Shown here: positions 1-11,388 of the stretch, in pieces
Numbering within the stretch: position 1 is the first letter of the stretch
Layout: each line of letters begins with the position of its first letter
The notes under the pieces: model-generated
Database searches by the model: none
The model's input: only the letters and a program-made list of their open reading frames with translations
What the model was told of the DNA's origin: nothing
Program-made: the position numbers and the translations under genes
Origin: Tubiluchus corallicola
Taxonomy: Eukaryota; Priapulida; Priapulimorpha; Priapulimorphida; Tubiluchidae
Direction of reading: 5' to 3'
NCBI GenBank assembly: GCA_030141605.1
Contig: JAQGDQ010000118.1
Span: 248,001 to 312,000, forward strand
DNA length: 64,000 nucleotides

Positions 1-175
1 GATACATTCATAATAACAATAGATATAGTTATACTCGGATTTATACAAATAGAATAACTACAGGTAAACACCGATTTTTACCGGAAATTGTTTATACGGC
101 TAAAAAAATCACTAGAAAATAATAAACTAATATATATATATATATATATTAGTGACTATATTATTGACTGATATA

Positions 176-300
176 TTATATCATATCATATCATATCATA
201 TCATATCATATCATATCATATCATATCATATCATATCATATCATATCATATCATATCATATCATATCATATCATATCATATATCATATCATATCATATTA
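176..300. repeat. TCATA pentanucleotide satellite
   Basis: About 22 nearly perfect tandem copies of TCATA from about 176 to 283, with slightly degenerate copies to about 300, flanked on both sides by TA dinucleotide runs (127-150 and 309-327). Confidence 0.97.
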
Positions 301-2389
301 TATTATATCAATATATATATATATATAATGATCAAATATATGTAGTGGTTTATTATTTTCTAGTATTATTTTTTAACCTGTATGAACAATTTCCGGTAAA
401 AACATATTCATATATGCATAATGTACGTAATTATAGATACATATTATATTATCCATTTATTAAGTTAACACTGCACAATTTCTCTTATAGCGTTGACTTG
501 ATGTGTCTTCATGAGATGATGATTTACAAATTTTGTATGTTACAGTTCTGTATGTACATGGACACACTGGCATTGCATATAAAAATCCAATGTAACGTAT
601 TTATATCACACTTGCTCATAGCGTTTTTTAAATCATGTAAATTGGGCGTATACACTATGCAGCCTCATATGCAAACAAACCAAATTAATTACAAATTATG
701 TGACAATTGACCAGAACACGTGGCCACGAGCCCAATTAACGCAAAGAAAGGCAAAACCATGCCGTTGTGTATTGTACGATCACGTTCTTCAAACAGTAAA
801 GTTGACGTAAATAAGCAGAAACCCGCCCACTTGAGAAATAATCCGGTTCACAGCAACGCAATGAAATGAACGCGTAAAGCTCTTAATTTATTATTCCATC
901 AAATTATTAAGAAGTTTGGAGAGCGAGCGAGAGAGAGAGAGAAACAGGAGAGAGGGGAGGGAGAGAAAAAGAGGGGGGGGGAAGGAAAGGGGAGAGTTGA
1001 CAAATGCATAAATGAGATCCTTAATCACGAAAATTTAGTATTAATTTATTTGGTGAAAAACAACAAAGTCATACAAATATATGTTTCTCTCTGCTTCCAA
1101 TTTTGAATAATACGAAAAATAACAAGTGCTTTACACAAATTCCACAACGGCGACGTCCTCAGAAGGCAGGAATCCTGACATTCATTGATTTCGTTATAAA
1201 ATTACACACCAAATTTTGTTTAAACTATGATAAACTGAAAAGAATGGTTACACTGTAGACTTTCGAAGTAAGCCAAACACTGCAAACTATAATACTGGTG
1301 TTATAAACAACAAAATTATTCTTCACTTATTACGCTGATACAACACAAATACTTCGAACTAAGATAATGTACTGATAAACATAATGTATAATTAGTAAAT
1401 GTGTAAATTTGTCACTGATTTTCAGCATTAAACCAAAAGTTAACATCAATTTTTCTTTGTTTGAAAGTAAATAAAATGCATCACAAAGTTGAAGCAACAG
1501 TGGTCCAAACGAGACTTTCTAATTTAAAATCGTTCCATAATGATAATTCCAGCGTTTAATGATTGATCACAAACTGATTAAAAATTCAAACAAGCTTTAA
1601 TCCTGTACTGCATTGTAAATGGCTAGCAGAAGAAAGTATTATGACAGCATGTGACCTCAATGCTTTTGACAATCACTACTTCACTTGTTGACAGCTCTAC
1701 CAAAGATCAACATCTACCTAGCCAACTTTGCAACGCCATTATTATACAAAGTGATCTCACTAATGCCAGACGTATCATCATCGTCATCGTTTCCTAACCT
1801 AATACGGCTTATATAGCGCGAGACAAGGGCATCCTTAGGCTTGTACGCGTGGCTAGCTCAGATTGACAATCGATACGTGTATAAGCAGTGAGAAATAGCT
1901 CCCAAATGCTTTCACTGTACGTTCACGCGCTACACAAATACTACTGGATGGTGGGCTTCCTCATAAACAACTGATGAAGCCACCAGCACGTGCTGCACTA
2001 AACTGTGATCACCAATACAACGCCAACTACACGAGCTAATTCACAACAGATTACATCTGCCTGTTAACTAGTGTTAAAAAGCTCTAATATGCGAAAACAA
2101 TAACGCAACTAATAGATGGATTTCAAGGCAAATGTTAGCATCATCATCGTAATCATTATCATTATTGTGCTTTGTTAATTTTATTCTTGTACACAAATAA
2201 AAAATATTCAACTGAATTGATGCTGTTGGTTAAACAACCCAGGAATACCATTTTGACTAACGAAGGTTAGTCATTCATCTCTTTGCAATTTAATACTTCT
2301 CATAACTGCTTTTGAATTATCACGTGCTTTAACACTGAACCCATCAATTTCCTTAATAAAGTTGTTTATTTCAACTGGTGCGCGATAAG
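301..2389. other. Non-coding stretch, no gene seen
   Basis: AT-rich sequence with a GA-rich tract at about 918-995 (GAGAGA and G-runs) and no exon-like reading frame. The open frame at 345-710 begins with a non-ATG codon and is rich in Tyr, Phe and Ile with no family resemblance. Confidence 0.6.
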
Positions 2390-2790
2390 TTAGGTACTGG
2401 TATTTTGGTATGAGGAAATATTGGTACCGGGAAAATTTGGTACTAGGAATTTTTGGTAAGCAGTAATTTTGGTACTGGGAAAATCTGGTACAAGGAATTT
2501 TTGGTATGTGGTAATTTTGCTACTGGGAAAATTTATTAGGAATTTTTGGTATGCGGTAATTTTGGTACTGGGAAAATTTGGTACAGAGTAAACATGGTAC
2601 TGGCAAAAATTGTACTAACAAAGTTTTGTCAGGCATTTTTGGTACAAGTAGATATTGTATAAGGTAAAAATGGTATGGAACAAATTTGGTACTAGGAAAG
2701 TTTAGTACTCGAAAAGAAAAGTTTGGCACTAGGAAAATTAGGTACAGAGGTAAGTTTGGTACAAGGAAAGTTTGGTGCTATGAAAACATA
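2385..2790 (+). repeat. GGTACTnGGAAAATTT minisatellite, array 1
   Basis: About twenty degenerate units of 17-22 bp built on TTGGTACTGGGAAAATTTGG and its variants. The same unit occurs in reverse-complement orientation at 4268-4530. The short reading frame at 2520-2729 is a by-product of the repeat. Confidence 0.9.
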
Positions 2791-2829
2791 TTTTATATAA
2801 GTCACTCGAACAGGTTATAGGGGCTCATA

Positions 2830-3360
2830 TTATTGCATTAGTTTCTATTTGTTCTTTGTTCGCTTTCTTTTTGTTTGTAAATATGTTGTTTGTTATTTGT
2901 CATTGGTGCTGTTTGTCGCTCTTTTGTTGTGATTACTAACACCACCACCAGCACAACCATCATAATAATCGTTATTGTTCTCATTGTTACATTTGTCATT
3001 TTGTTGCTACTGCCGTCGTCATTGTTGTTGTTGCATTTGCTGCTGCTGTTGTTGTTGTTATTGTTATTGCTACTGTTAATACTGTTAGCAGTAAACATCA
3101 TAATTACCAGCATCACCACTGTTACTGTTGTGCCAATAAATAACGATGGGTAATTACAGTTAACAATAATATTGATGATGACAACGATGACGATAGTAAC
3201 GATGACAATGATAACAGTGATGATAATGGCAAAGATGATACTGATGATGATGTTGACAGTGACAATGATTATGACAATTGTAGCAAAAGCGAGAATGACA
3301 GTGATTACTACTGCATATAGTGGTTACTGCTTATGTGGCACATTTGTGACACTTCTGATA
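2830..3360. repeat. Trinucleotide-rich segment (TTG/GTT then GAT/GAC)
   Basis: Imperfect runs of NTTG-type triplets at about 2890-3120, followed by GATGAC-type triplets at 3170-3300. They create long open frames of Leu/Ile/Val or Met/Thr on both strands, which are compositional artefacts. Confidence 0.8.
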
Positions 3361-4267
3361 ATTCAAATGATTTAAATTGAATTCCGATTTTATGGAAAAT
3401 GTTTTACGGGGGAATAAATAATACTCATTTCTCAAATGTTAGTAGCAGTTCTTGGTGCAGTACTATTTTTACTTTTGTTTGTCTGAGTGCTTGTCTAAAA
3501 AGCAAAAAAATTACCTGTGCCTTTGTCATTATAGTAACTATTAAAATACAGACGGACGTATGGACAGACAGGCAGGTAGGCAGATGACTTGCTAAAAATA
3601 GGCAGCTGAGCAATATTTAGTTGTTTAATTGTTTCTACCAGTGTAGTAATTCAGTAAGCAGCAATACCGTAATTGTTATATACATTACATAACTTCATAA
3701 TTTCAAAAATTTCGTTTTCAAATTAGACTTAAAACTGTAAAATTGCCAATGCCACGCCAGCAGCGTCATGACAACATTACACCGTCATCGTCGTCACTGC
3801 CACCAGCAACAATAGTAGAAGAAGTAGTAGTAGAATCAAGAAGAACGGTTCTCACTCCTTACTGTGGGCCACGCGGGAAACCAAACTACGCTGATGCAGG
3901 GCGTTTCTGTCCAGGGAATTAGCCTCCACTACCATGTTCTTATCTTAGTTTGATAATTTTTGTAAAAAAAACAAAGAAAGTGATCATTTTTCTCAAAAAA
4001 AAAAGCAAATTGACCGAGCTTTTTGGAAAATTTGCATAACGAGCTGGAGACCTTTCATTTTTTGCTGAAAGAATTCTCAAATATACCAGCATGGATGGGA
4101 TAATCACGGATAAAATTTTTTGCCAGGCTCTGTTAATTACAGTATAATGTTTTATGAACTTTTTAAAAAATCAGACTTTTCTATAGTACCAGATTTCCTC
4201 CCTACTGAATAAACTCCTTTATTTTCTAGTTGAAACAATTATTATATAGAAGTGCTCTCTTTTTCGT

Positions 4268-4530
4268 TTAGTACCAAATTTTCAAGTACCAAACTTTCTA
4301 GTACCAAATTTTCTTCGTACCAAACATTCCCCGTACCACATTTTCCTAGTACCAAAAATTCCTTGTACCTTAAGAAGATATCACCAGATTTACCTGTACC
4401 AAAATTACTGCGTACCAATAATTCCTAGCACCAAATTTTCCCAGTACGAAAATTTCCTTGTACCAAAATTACTTGTACAGAACCTATATGTACCAAAAAC
4501 TTACTTGTAACAAAAGTTACCTACATTTTA
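4268..4530 (-). repeat. GGTAC-type minisatellite, array 2 (inverted relative to array 1)
   Basis: About a dozen units such as AGTACCAAATTTTC and CGTACCAAAAATTCC, the reverse complement of the unit in 2385-2790. The two arrays face each other across about 1.5 kb. Confidence 0.9.
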
Positions 4531-6308
4531 CCCAACTATATGGTACAATTTACTCAGAGTGTTTTGCAACTTTGATTTTGAACCACTGACCTAAGGACGC
4601 ATTTATTAAAGGTTGTTAAATTTCTTGCTAAAAGTATTTTAGATGTTTTATGAATTATCACACACTTTGACCTTGAATAATCTTGGTATCCAAGGTCACA
4701 GTTTAACTGCTCAAATTCGTTTAACCCGCTTAGTACAACGTTGTGGACATTTGTTCGCCAACTAACTGTGGGTTTGAAACTGCAACTTTTCATGCTTTGA
4801 CCTTGAACCACACACATCTGAGACCAGGTAGAAGCGTTCTGTTTTGGACACACTGACACCAATAATGCAAGCTTTATGATCATGCCAATAAAATTGCAGT
4901 ACCTGCAGTATCCTTCAACTGATGCTCCGCACGGACAGACTGATATACACAGAGTCCGTGAAGATTCGATGAAATCGAGTCAATTAGACACAAATTGCTA
5001 ATACGCTATCTACCCTTTCACCTTTCTGGTTGTTTTTTATCGCACTAATAAAATACAGTTCAAAACAAAGGCCGCATGCCTAGAAAATGCAACCACTCAC
5101 TCGTCCACGCATCCATATTAATTTAAATCTAATTGACAATAGTAACTTGTATAGTCTGTTTTCAATCGCCTACATATCACCACATTTTAAAATTGTAGGC
5201 TCAATGCACAGAAACTATCATGCCCGGGGACTGGAGCTGGCACTGAAATTTAATTAATCCGCTAACTAGTTGGAAAGTGATTACAAGCAGACAAGGCCAA
5301 TTTAACTGCACTGACAATTTTTAACTTTGCTGGAAGATAATTGTCACAAATAAATGATTATTCAGCTACAAATTCTGGATTGCACATTTTAACAGAAACA
5401 TTAATTTTGCTGAGTAGTGGAAGATTTGTCGCTTTCGCACATAGTTTGAAATATGTTTGTTATCTTAAAGTAAGTTAAAGAAGGTAAAGTAAAATAGCAG
5501 GCATACGTGTTTGTCTTAAAGTAAAAGAATGTAAAGCAAGTAAGAATTTATTTTCAGTGTTGTATATATTATCTTACAATGCATGGACCAGTGTTTTACG
5601 ACACCAAGCTGATATGGCCAAAGTTTGCATATACATGCACAGCACATGAATATAAAATTATTCTATGGAAATTATGCGAAGGTTGCGTGCCTATATATAA
5701 CGTAAAAATACTTATAATACCCTATGCAGTCTGTAGTTAAAGGAAGAACCAATCAGCGAACAACATTTATTGCATTTTAATATACAATAAAAAAAATATT
5801 GAAATCATTACATAAGGTACCGGGTGGGTTACTTAGTTTATAAAATTCGCTCTATAAGTCAAAAAAAGATTGCTGAAGTACTTGGCAGAATAACTGTTTT
5901 ATGGCACGGTAACAGATAACGCCATTTTTCACCAAAGTGATCGCGATTTTAAATTGAAATTATTAATTACACGAGGCGTTTATCACAATTTCAAATATTT
6001 TTCTCAAATATTAGAATAAGCTCAACTTCCCGAAAGACTTGGCTTTTGCTTTAATACTGTGGTATTATGTATGTGTACAGTATGTCCTGTACAACGTGCT
6101 ATGCACAAATTAAAATCACAGCATTAAAGCATCAACTTAATTGGTCTTCAATCTATCTTGTAAGTTTGCAACAATGGAGATTTAAATACATAACTTCTTT
6201 GACTTACGCAACTTACTTAAGTGATTTTACTGTTATGCAAATACTAGAATCACAATATACTTTCAGTACACAGATATATAGCAACAACATTTCATTACAG
6301 CCACTTAC
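4531..6308. other. Non-coding stretch, no gene seen
   Basis: AT-rich. An open frame at 4554-4883 on the minus strand shows no recognisable motif or splice context. A local duplication of a TCTTAAAGTAA-type segment is visible at about 5463-5545. Confidence 0.5.
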
Positions 6309-6509
6309 CTTGGACTTTTTTCCCACACCTTTGACAGACTTCTTTTTCATCACATTATTGATCTTGTGATTTTCAAGATCAACCTTGAGAGGTGACGTCC
6401 AGTTTACCGGAAAAGGTGACTGAATTTGATTGTTCAATCTGACTTCGTTTTCCTGTTTCATCACTCCTAATATTTTCGCCCTTTCTTCTTCGGCGAGATG
6501 AACCAAATT
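6309..6509 (-). CDS. Internal coding exon, 67 codons; possible downstream exon of the AUTS2-like gene or a Rab-effector-like gene
   Basis: A clean internal exon: acceptor GTTTCCTTTTCTAG, donor AAG|GTAAGT, 201 nt, phase 0 at both ends. It starts NLVHLAEEERAKILGVMKQE, continues through SPFPVNWTSPLKVDLENH and ends with a basic tract, KKKSVKGVGKKSK. Two readings are possible. First, it is the next exon of the AUTS2-like gene, because strand and phase fit, nothing coding lies between, and that family has very long 5' introns and lysine-rich early exons. Second, the HLAEEERAKILGV helix resembles the start of Rab-binding domains (RIM, synaptotagmin-like proteins), which begin with an L-x-x-EE-x-x-I-I/L-x-V pattern. 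No zinc finger follows in the window. Exon status is well supported; gene identity is not. Confidence 0.65.
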
Positions 6510-9500
6510 CTAGAAAAGGAAACACATAATTGTAAATTTGTTAATTTTTAAAAGCAGTTAATATTTTATTAAAAAGTTTAAAAAATGAAGACACGCAATT
6601 ACTCTTTCAACTTGTACAAATTCAAAATGTTATGTAGATTTGTGTTTACCATTATGATTCCACATGATTCAAAAGTATTTTAACTCTTAATCTTCACAGT
6701 GTTATTACTATCATAAACACTAATCACGATATACGTAATTGACCGTTTAGACTACCAGGCATTCCCAAAAATTCGCCTGAAAAAGTGAGCGAGTGACAAG
6801 TTTGCTGACATGTGTAGACATGTGTGAATGGCAGCCGTACGTGACCCCAATGAAATGCAACTTGCATTTTCCCAGGTGATGTGCTTCCACGAAGAGACTT
6901 CCTAGTCAGAGGCCCCGAATTTTTTGCACGTGGCCACTGCTACGGTTGCAGAAATATGTTTTCCACAGGGTCGATAATTTAGACACACGACAATTAGTGT
7001 CACATACACTAAATAAATATATACTCGGAAATAAATAATTCATTTCAAAACACGCAAAAAAAACTTTGAACGTCACTCCGTCACATTCGTGGACAGTCAA
7101 AACAGATTTATTTCCTTATAATGCTTTTTATACATGTAGGCACAATGCATCTGGCACTCAGAGCAGCAATTCTATTCTTCAGGGCTATTGATTCATACAA
7201 GGAACGGATTATCTCTCTGCGGCCCGTTAGCTCGCATAGGGAATACCAACAACTGCAAATTGCGTCTGTTTTATTGTTTACTGTGTCAATTTTCCTCACT
7301 TTAAAGGCTATTCCCCGTGAAACATGTCTTGTCAACTATTTATGACAGAGAAGTTAGTAATTATTGTAGTTACATTCTGTATACGAGTGCTCACATTACT
7401 TGACCATACAAACAACTGGAGAAACTTTTGGAAAAATTAAATACAAACGAAAAGAGGTAACTATTATCGGGCATTTTTCGAACATTTTGGAAAGAGTTAT
7501 TTAACTTTTTGCAAAACAAAAGAATTGAACTACAAGATCCAAGCGTTAGGTGACGTTTAAAAAGACAAAATAAGAAAGGTACGCTTCAAAATTACATTTA
7601 ATTATAAATTTTCGAAATTTTTTATTTCTTTTACGGTTATAATACTTATGTAGCGTATAGTTGTTAAACTGTTTAATAACACGCGACACTGCTAAAATTC
7701 AACGGAACTAGGTAGGACATTACGTTCAATGCTCGCACTTTATTGGTCACTTGAGAGTTAAATTTTGCAAAAAATGATTAAACGGGGCTTTTGCTAGTGT
7801 GAAATAGTTCACATGATTTACATGAAATAGTTCACACGATTTACATTAAATTTGGCCTGCAAATACATGCATATCGTTTTGAATGAGAAGATACTTGGTT
7901 ACGTTACCTGAATGATTGTACGTATACAATGTGGCCGATTTAAATGCTTTTATTTAGTTTTGTAACTGAAAAGGATCAGTAAGAAATATATTTATAATGG
8001 TTATAATTAAAGTAAAAAACAAAAAAATCTAAGCAACAAACAAACAACGTACGCAAGCTCACGGACTCAAATGGATTCATAACGATAATAACATATCCCA
8101 GACAATCAAATATTATAATTGTAGTTAAAAAAATCTACTGCCTTAACACATGATATCAAGCAACAAACAGTACTTAGACTAGAGAGGCTGTTCTATGCTC
8201 ATACACATTTTAAACAAATTTGAATTCATCTTACAAGGCAACTTTTACAAACATTCGTGGTCGTATGTTCCCCAGGTCATAGTTTTAAAACTGCAAGTTC
8301 AACACTCACAGAAGCATAAAAAATATACAAAGTGTTACAAACTTTCCTGAATCGGCTTTGAATTCAACACTGCGATGGAAAACGACCAGACACTAATAAA
8401 GTAGAATATACATTCTTAGAAGGACAATTTTAGACAGCATTAATTTTTAACTTTACTTGAACAGACCAAGTAAGGAGCAAGGCAGGCACAGGGCAGGCAA
8501 GTGTTAAGCCATTTAAACAATCACCTTTATCTCCATTCGACTACGTATTGTCGCTTCTCATTAGCTGTTCATCTCGGATTATCTGTTAAATACCCCTTCA
8601 TTAAATGGTCCACAGAGCGCTTTTGGTCTTTATAGAAAACAGGAATAATGCCAAGAAAATAATCAAAAGTAATAACAAGTCCAAGTACTTACAAAACTAC
8701 ACATCTTTAACTTTTAATAATCAAATAAAAATGTCCCTCTCCTCTGTTTTGAATTACACGGAGTATTATGTCCAGAATATGTCGCTTTCTAAAAACACTT
8801 TTACATGTATTATGCTGATGAATTGTACTCACTGGTGAAATTTTTTTTTCAACATTCTTAGACTCATTTCCAGGACGACTACAAATTTGTGCAACATTTT
8901 ATTTGCAATGAAATATGTAGTAACTAGTTTAATTTACAGCCAAAGAAAGGTTAAAATTAAGTAAAATATCTGCCGACACGGTCACTCATTGTAAAGCACA
9001 CACTGCCACGTGCCGACTCTTCTAGATGCTTTTGTTCATCAGTGATGTTTCAAAAAATTCTGTCATGGCCTGATGATCCAACACATGTACCCAGTAACAA
9101 ATGTACTCCAATAGATCAAGAATCTTCCGCCATTATACCACAAACCTCATGCAAGTGCTTTAACAGTGTGTTCATGCAAGTTGCCTGGTCGCAGGATGCA
9201 AGATGCAGACGTACAATACATATCAAAACACCAGGTGATGTGGTGCCACCCAAACTAGTGACAGCATTCCTGTCATCATTACAACATAAGTACTACAATA
9301 AGAGTGTGAAATGCTAAAGAATACTCTAAAAACTATCCAGATCTATCTGTCCGTTTTATTAATGCTATTATTACACCAATAGCACTTTTTATAGCAGCAT
9401 CACCAGTCAATCTGGGGAATGTAGATCCTTTCCAAGCTCCTACTTTAAATCTTTTTGCTGATCTTTTGTTACAAAAGTTTATTCAGTTATGCTGACGCAA

Positions 9501-10460
9501 CAAAATTATGATAGTAAAGACCATTTTACGTAATCACCGCCGATGTGTATTCGCTTCGTTTAGTAAATTTAATTTTAAATACCGATTTACATCACCCAGA
9601 CCAACAAGAGGCAACAGTGAAGCTCGGATCAATCATGTCACTGTTTACCCGAGGCATACAACATTGACAACTGCACAGATTGTGTACAATTTCCACAGTA
9701 ATTTACTTGAAAACTGTGCACAATTTCTAGAGCAATTTACTCATCGCCTTTGTGTTTTCCAACAAAAAGCTCCTTCTGCAGGGGCGACGCCAACCCTCTA
9801 AGCGTGGTATTAATCTATGACCGAATTAACTGCTCTCTATTGCCGACTGTACCTTCGGGCATGCATCTCAACGCTTGCTTAAAATTCCCTGTTTAAAATT
9901 AGCACAATGATCACGAGTATTGATCAACGTATATAAAATCCCGCTTGTTCAACAGTCGGAAAACCACTAAACTGTTTTTATTTTCCTGTGCTATCATTAA
10001 TAACTAATCCCATCTCGGTATATGTTGAATAAGTTAAGCTTTCCTGTCCATGCAATGAGGAATTTAACAAACGCAACGCAGAGCATTAATCAGTCAGTAA
10101 TACTAATCATATAAAAATGTAAAGCCACTTTGGGCAATCTTCACATGTGTGACATTTTGCTCTAATTAATAGCTTTTATTCGGTTGGCTTTTATTCGGCG
10201 TTTTGCGTTTCCTTTTTAGTTATACTCAAAATTGTATAACGATTTATTAAGTGCGAAAAACATTAACTTATAAGAAGGGGAATTTTTGCGAAAGCTTGTT
10301 AAACAGTTACAATTTACTGTAATTCAACCAATAAAAATTACTTAACTCACGTACATCATACACGTCCAATACTTATGCATATTACTTCTAAAGGAAAGGC
10401 TTTCTTATCCCCTGCAAAAATCGCAGTTTCAGACCTATGTAGTATATGGTACATTTTTTG
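6510..10460. other. Non-coding stretch, probably intron
   Basis: No exon with convincing splice sites and homology was found. A 27-bp local duplication, GAAATAGTTCACAYGATTTACAT, occurs at about 7801-7850. The mirrored frames at 7108-7345 show no domain. If the exon at 6309-6509 belongs to the AUTS2-like gene, this stretch is part of that intron. Confidence 0.5.
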
Positions 10461-10982
10461 CAGGGCCGGATTACTGCATAGGCCAACTAGGCCCTGGCTT
10501 AGAGCCCTGCGTTTTAGAAAGGTCTCGCCGGCCTAACAGGCCCATGGTTTACACTCATATAAAATTCATGTACCCTACTTGTTCAATAACATGTGAGAAA
10601 AACTGCAAAGATTGTTATTGAATAGTAACGTTTTTTCCAAAAAACTGAAATATCTGTAAACTAAACACTTATAAAATTGCATAATTAGTACAGCGTACAT
10701 ATAATAACAATGTACAAATCTAATGTATAAATCTAACGTACAAATCCAATAATGGACAAAATAATGTACCAAATCTAATGTTATCGGAATTTAGTAACTA
10801 ATCATTAAAAACTTGATCAAGTACGAAATTATGATAATATCTAAAATCCAGAAATAATAAAATTCGCGATAAAAGCTTCTAAAAAGCGGAGATGCTTATA
10901 CTTTCAAACATCCAGGGAGAAGGGGGTATCACAGCGCTTCCCAACTGGCCTAGGGCCCCGCAAAGTACTAATCCACCCCCTG
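10461..10982. mobile_element. Non-autonomous hAT-like DNA transposon, 522 bp
   Basis: The ends are imperfect terminal inverted repeats: CAGGGCCGGATTA on the left and, read inward from the right, CAGGGGGTGGATTA. Flanking 8-mers ATTTTTTG (10453-10460) and ATTTTATG (10983-10990) match at 7 of 8 positions, as expected for an old hAT target-site duplication. Subterminal GC-rich GGCCTAGGGCCCC-type words are present on both sides, and the AT-rich interior has no transposase. Superfamily is inferred from the 8-bp duplication and the CAGGG terminus. Confidence 0.75.
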
Positions 10983-11201
10983 ATTTTATGAAAGACTCGA
11001 GTAGGTTGTACTCTTTGCTTCAATTTTAATGTAAAAAGGAAATTTAAAGAAACTATTTTATGATCCAGTATACATTGTATTGTACTGTATCATTTGTACG
11101 ATGTAATACTTTCATTTTTAGCTACTAAGAAAAATTATTAAATATCATTGCTTATTGGTACTAAGTAAGTAAATAAGTGAGTGAGTGAGTAAGTAGTATA
11201 A

Positions 11202-11388
11202 TATAGTATAGTAACATCTTTATTTGCTATGATATATTGGGAATCATAAGAAAATATTAAGATACTCAATCAGTCATAGTCAAAAACATACACTGTTGGA
11301 GACAAATGCGTCAGTACAAAAACTAAACTACAGGTGCAAAAAAATAAAATATAACTTTAAATTTAAAGTTTACATATTTTACATATTT
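11202..11388 (-). mobile_element. LINE-like 3' fragment, copy A
   Basis: About 187 bp that is clearly similar to 56675-56862 in the same orientation. Shared words include TAGTAACATCTTTATTTG and AATGCGTCAGTACAAAAACT. On the minus strand it ends in CAAATAAAGATGTTACTATACTATA, a polyadenylation-like word followed by a TATAC microsatellite, typical of CR1/L2-like LINE tails. Confidence 0.7.

Noticed and set aside
345-710. 121-codon open frame
   Set aside because: Non-ATG start, AT-driven composition and no family resemblance.
2385-2790. CRISPR-like regularly spaced repeat
   Set aside because: Units are contiguous and degenerate with no unique spacers, in a eukaryotic genome; it is a minisatellite.
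2838-3153. Leu/Ile-rich and Asn-rich frames on opposite strands
   Set aside because: Imperfect trinucleotide repeat; no splice signals or domain.
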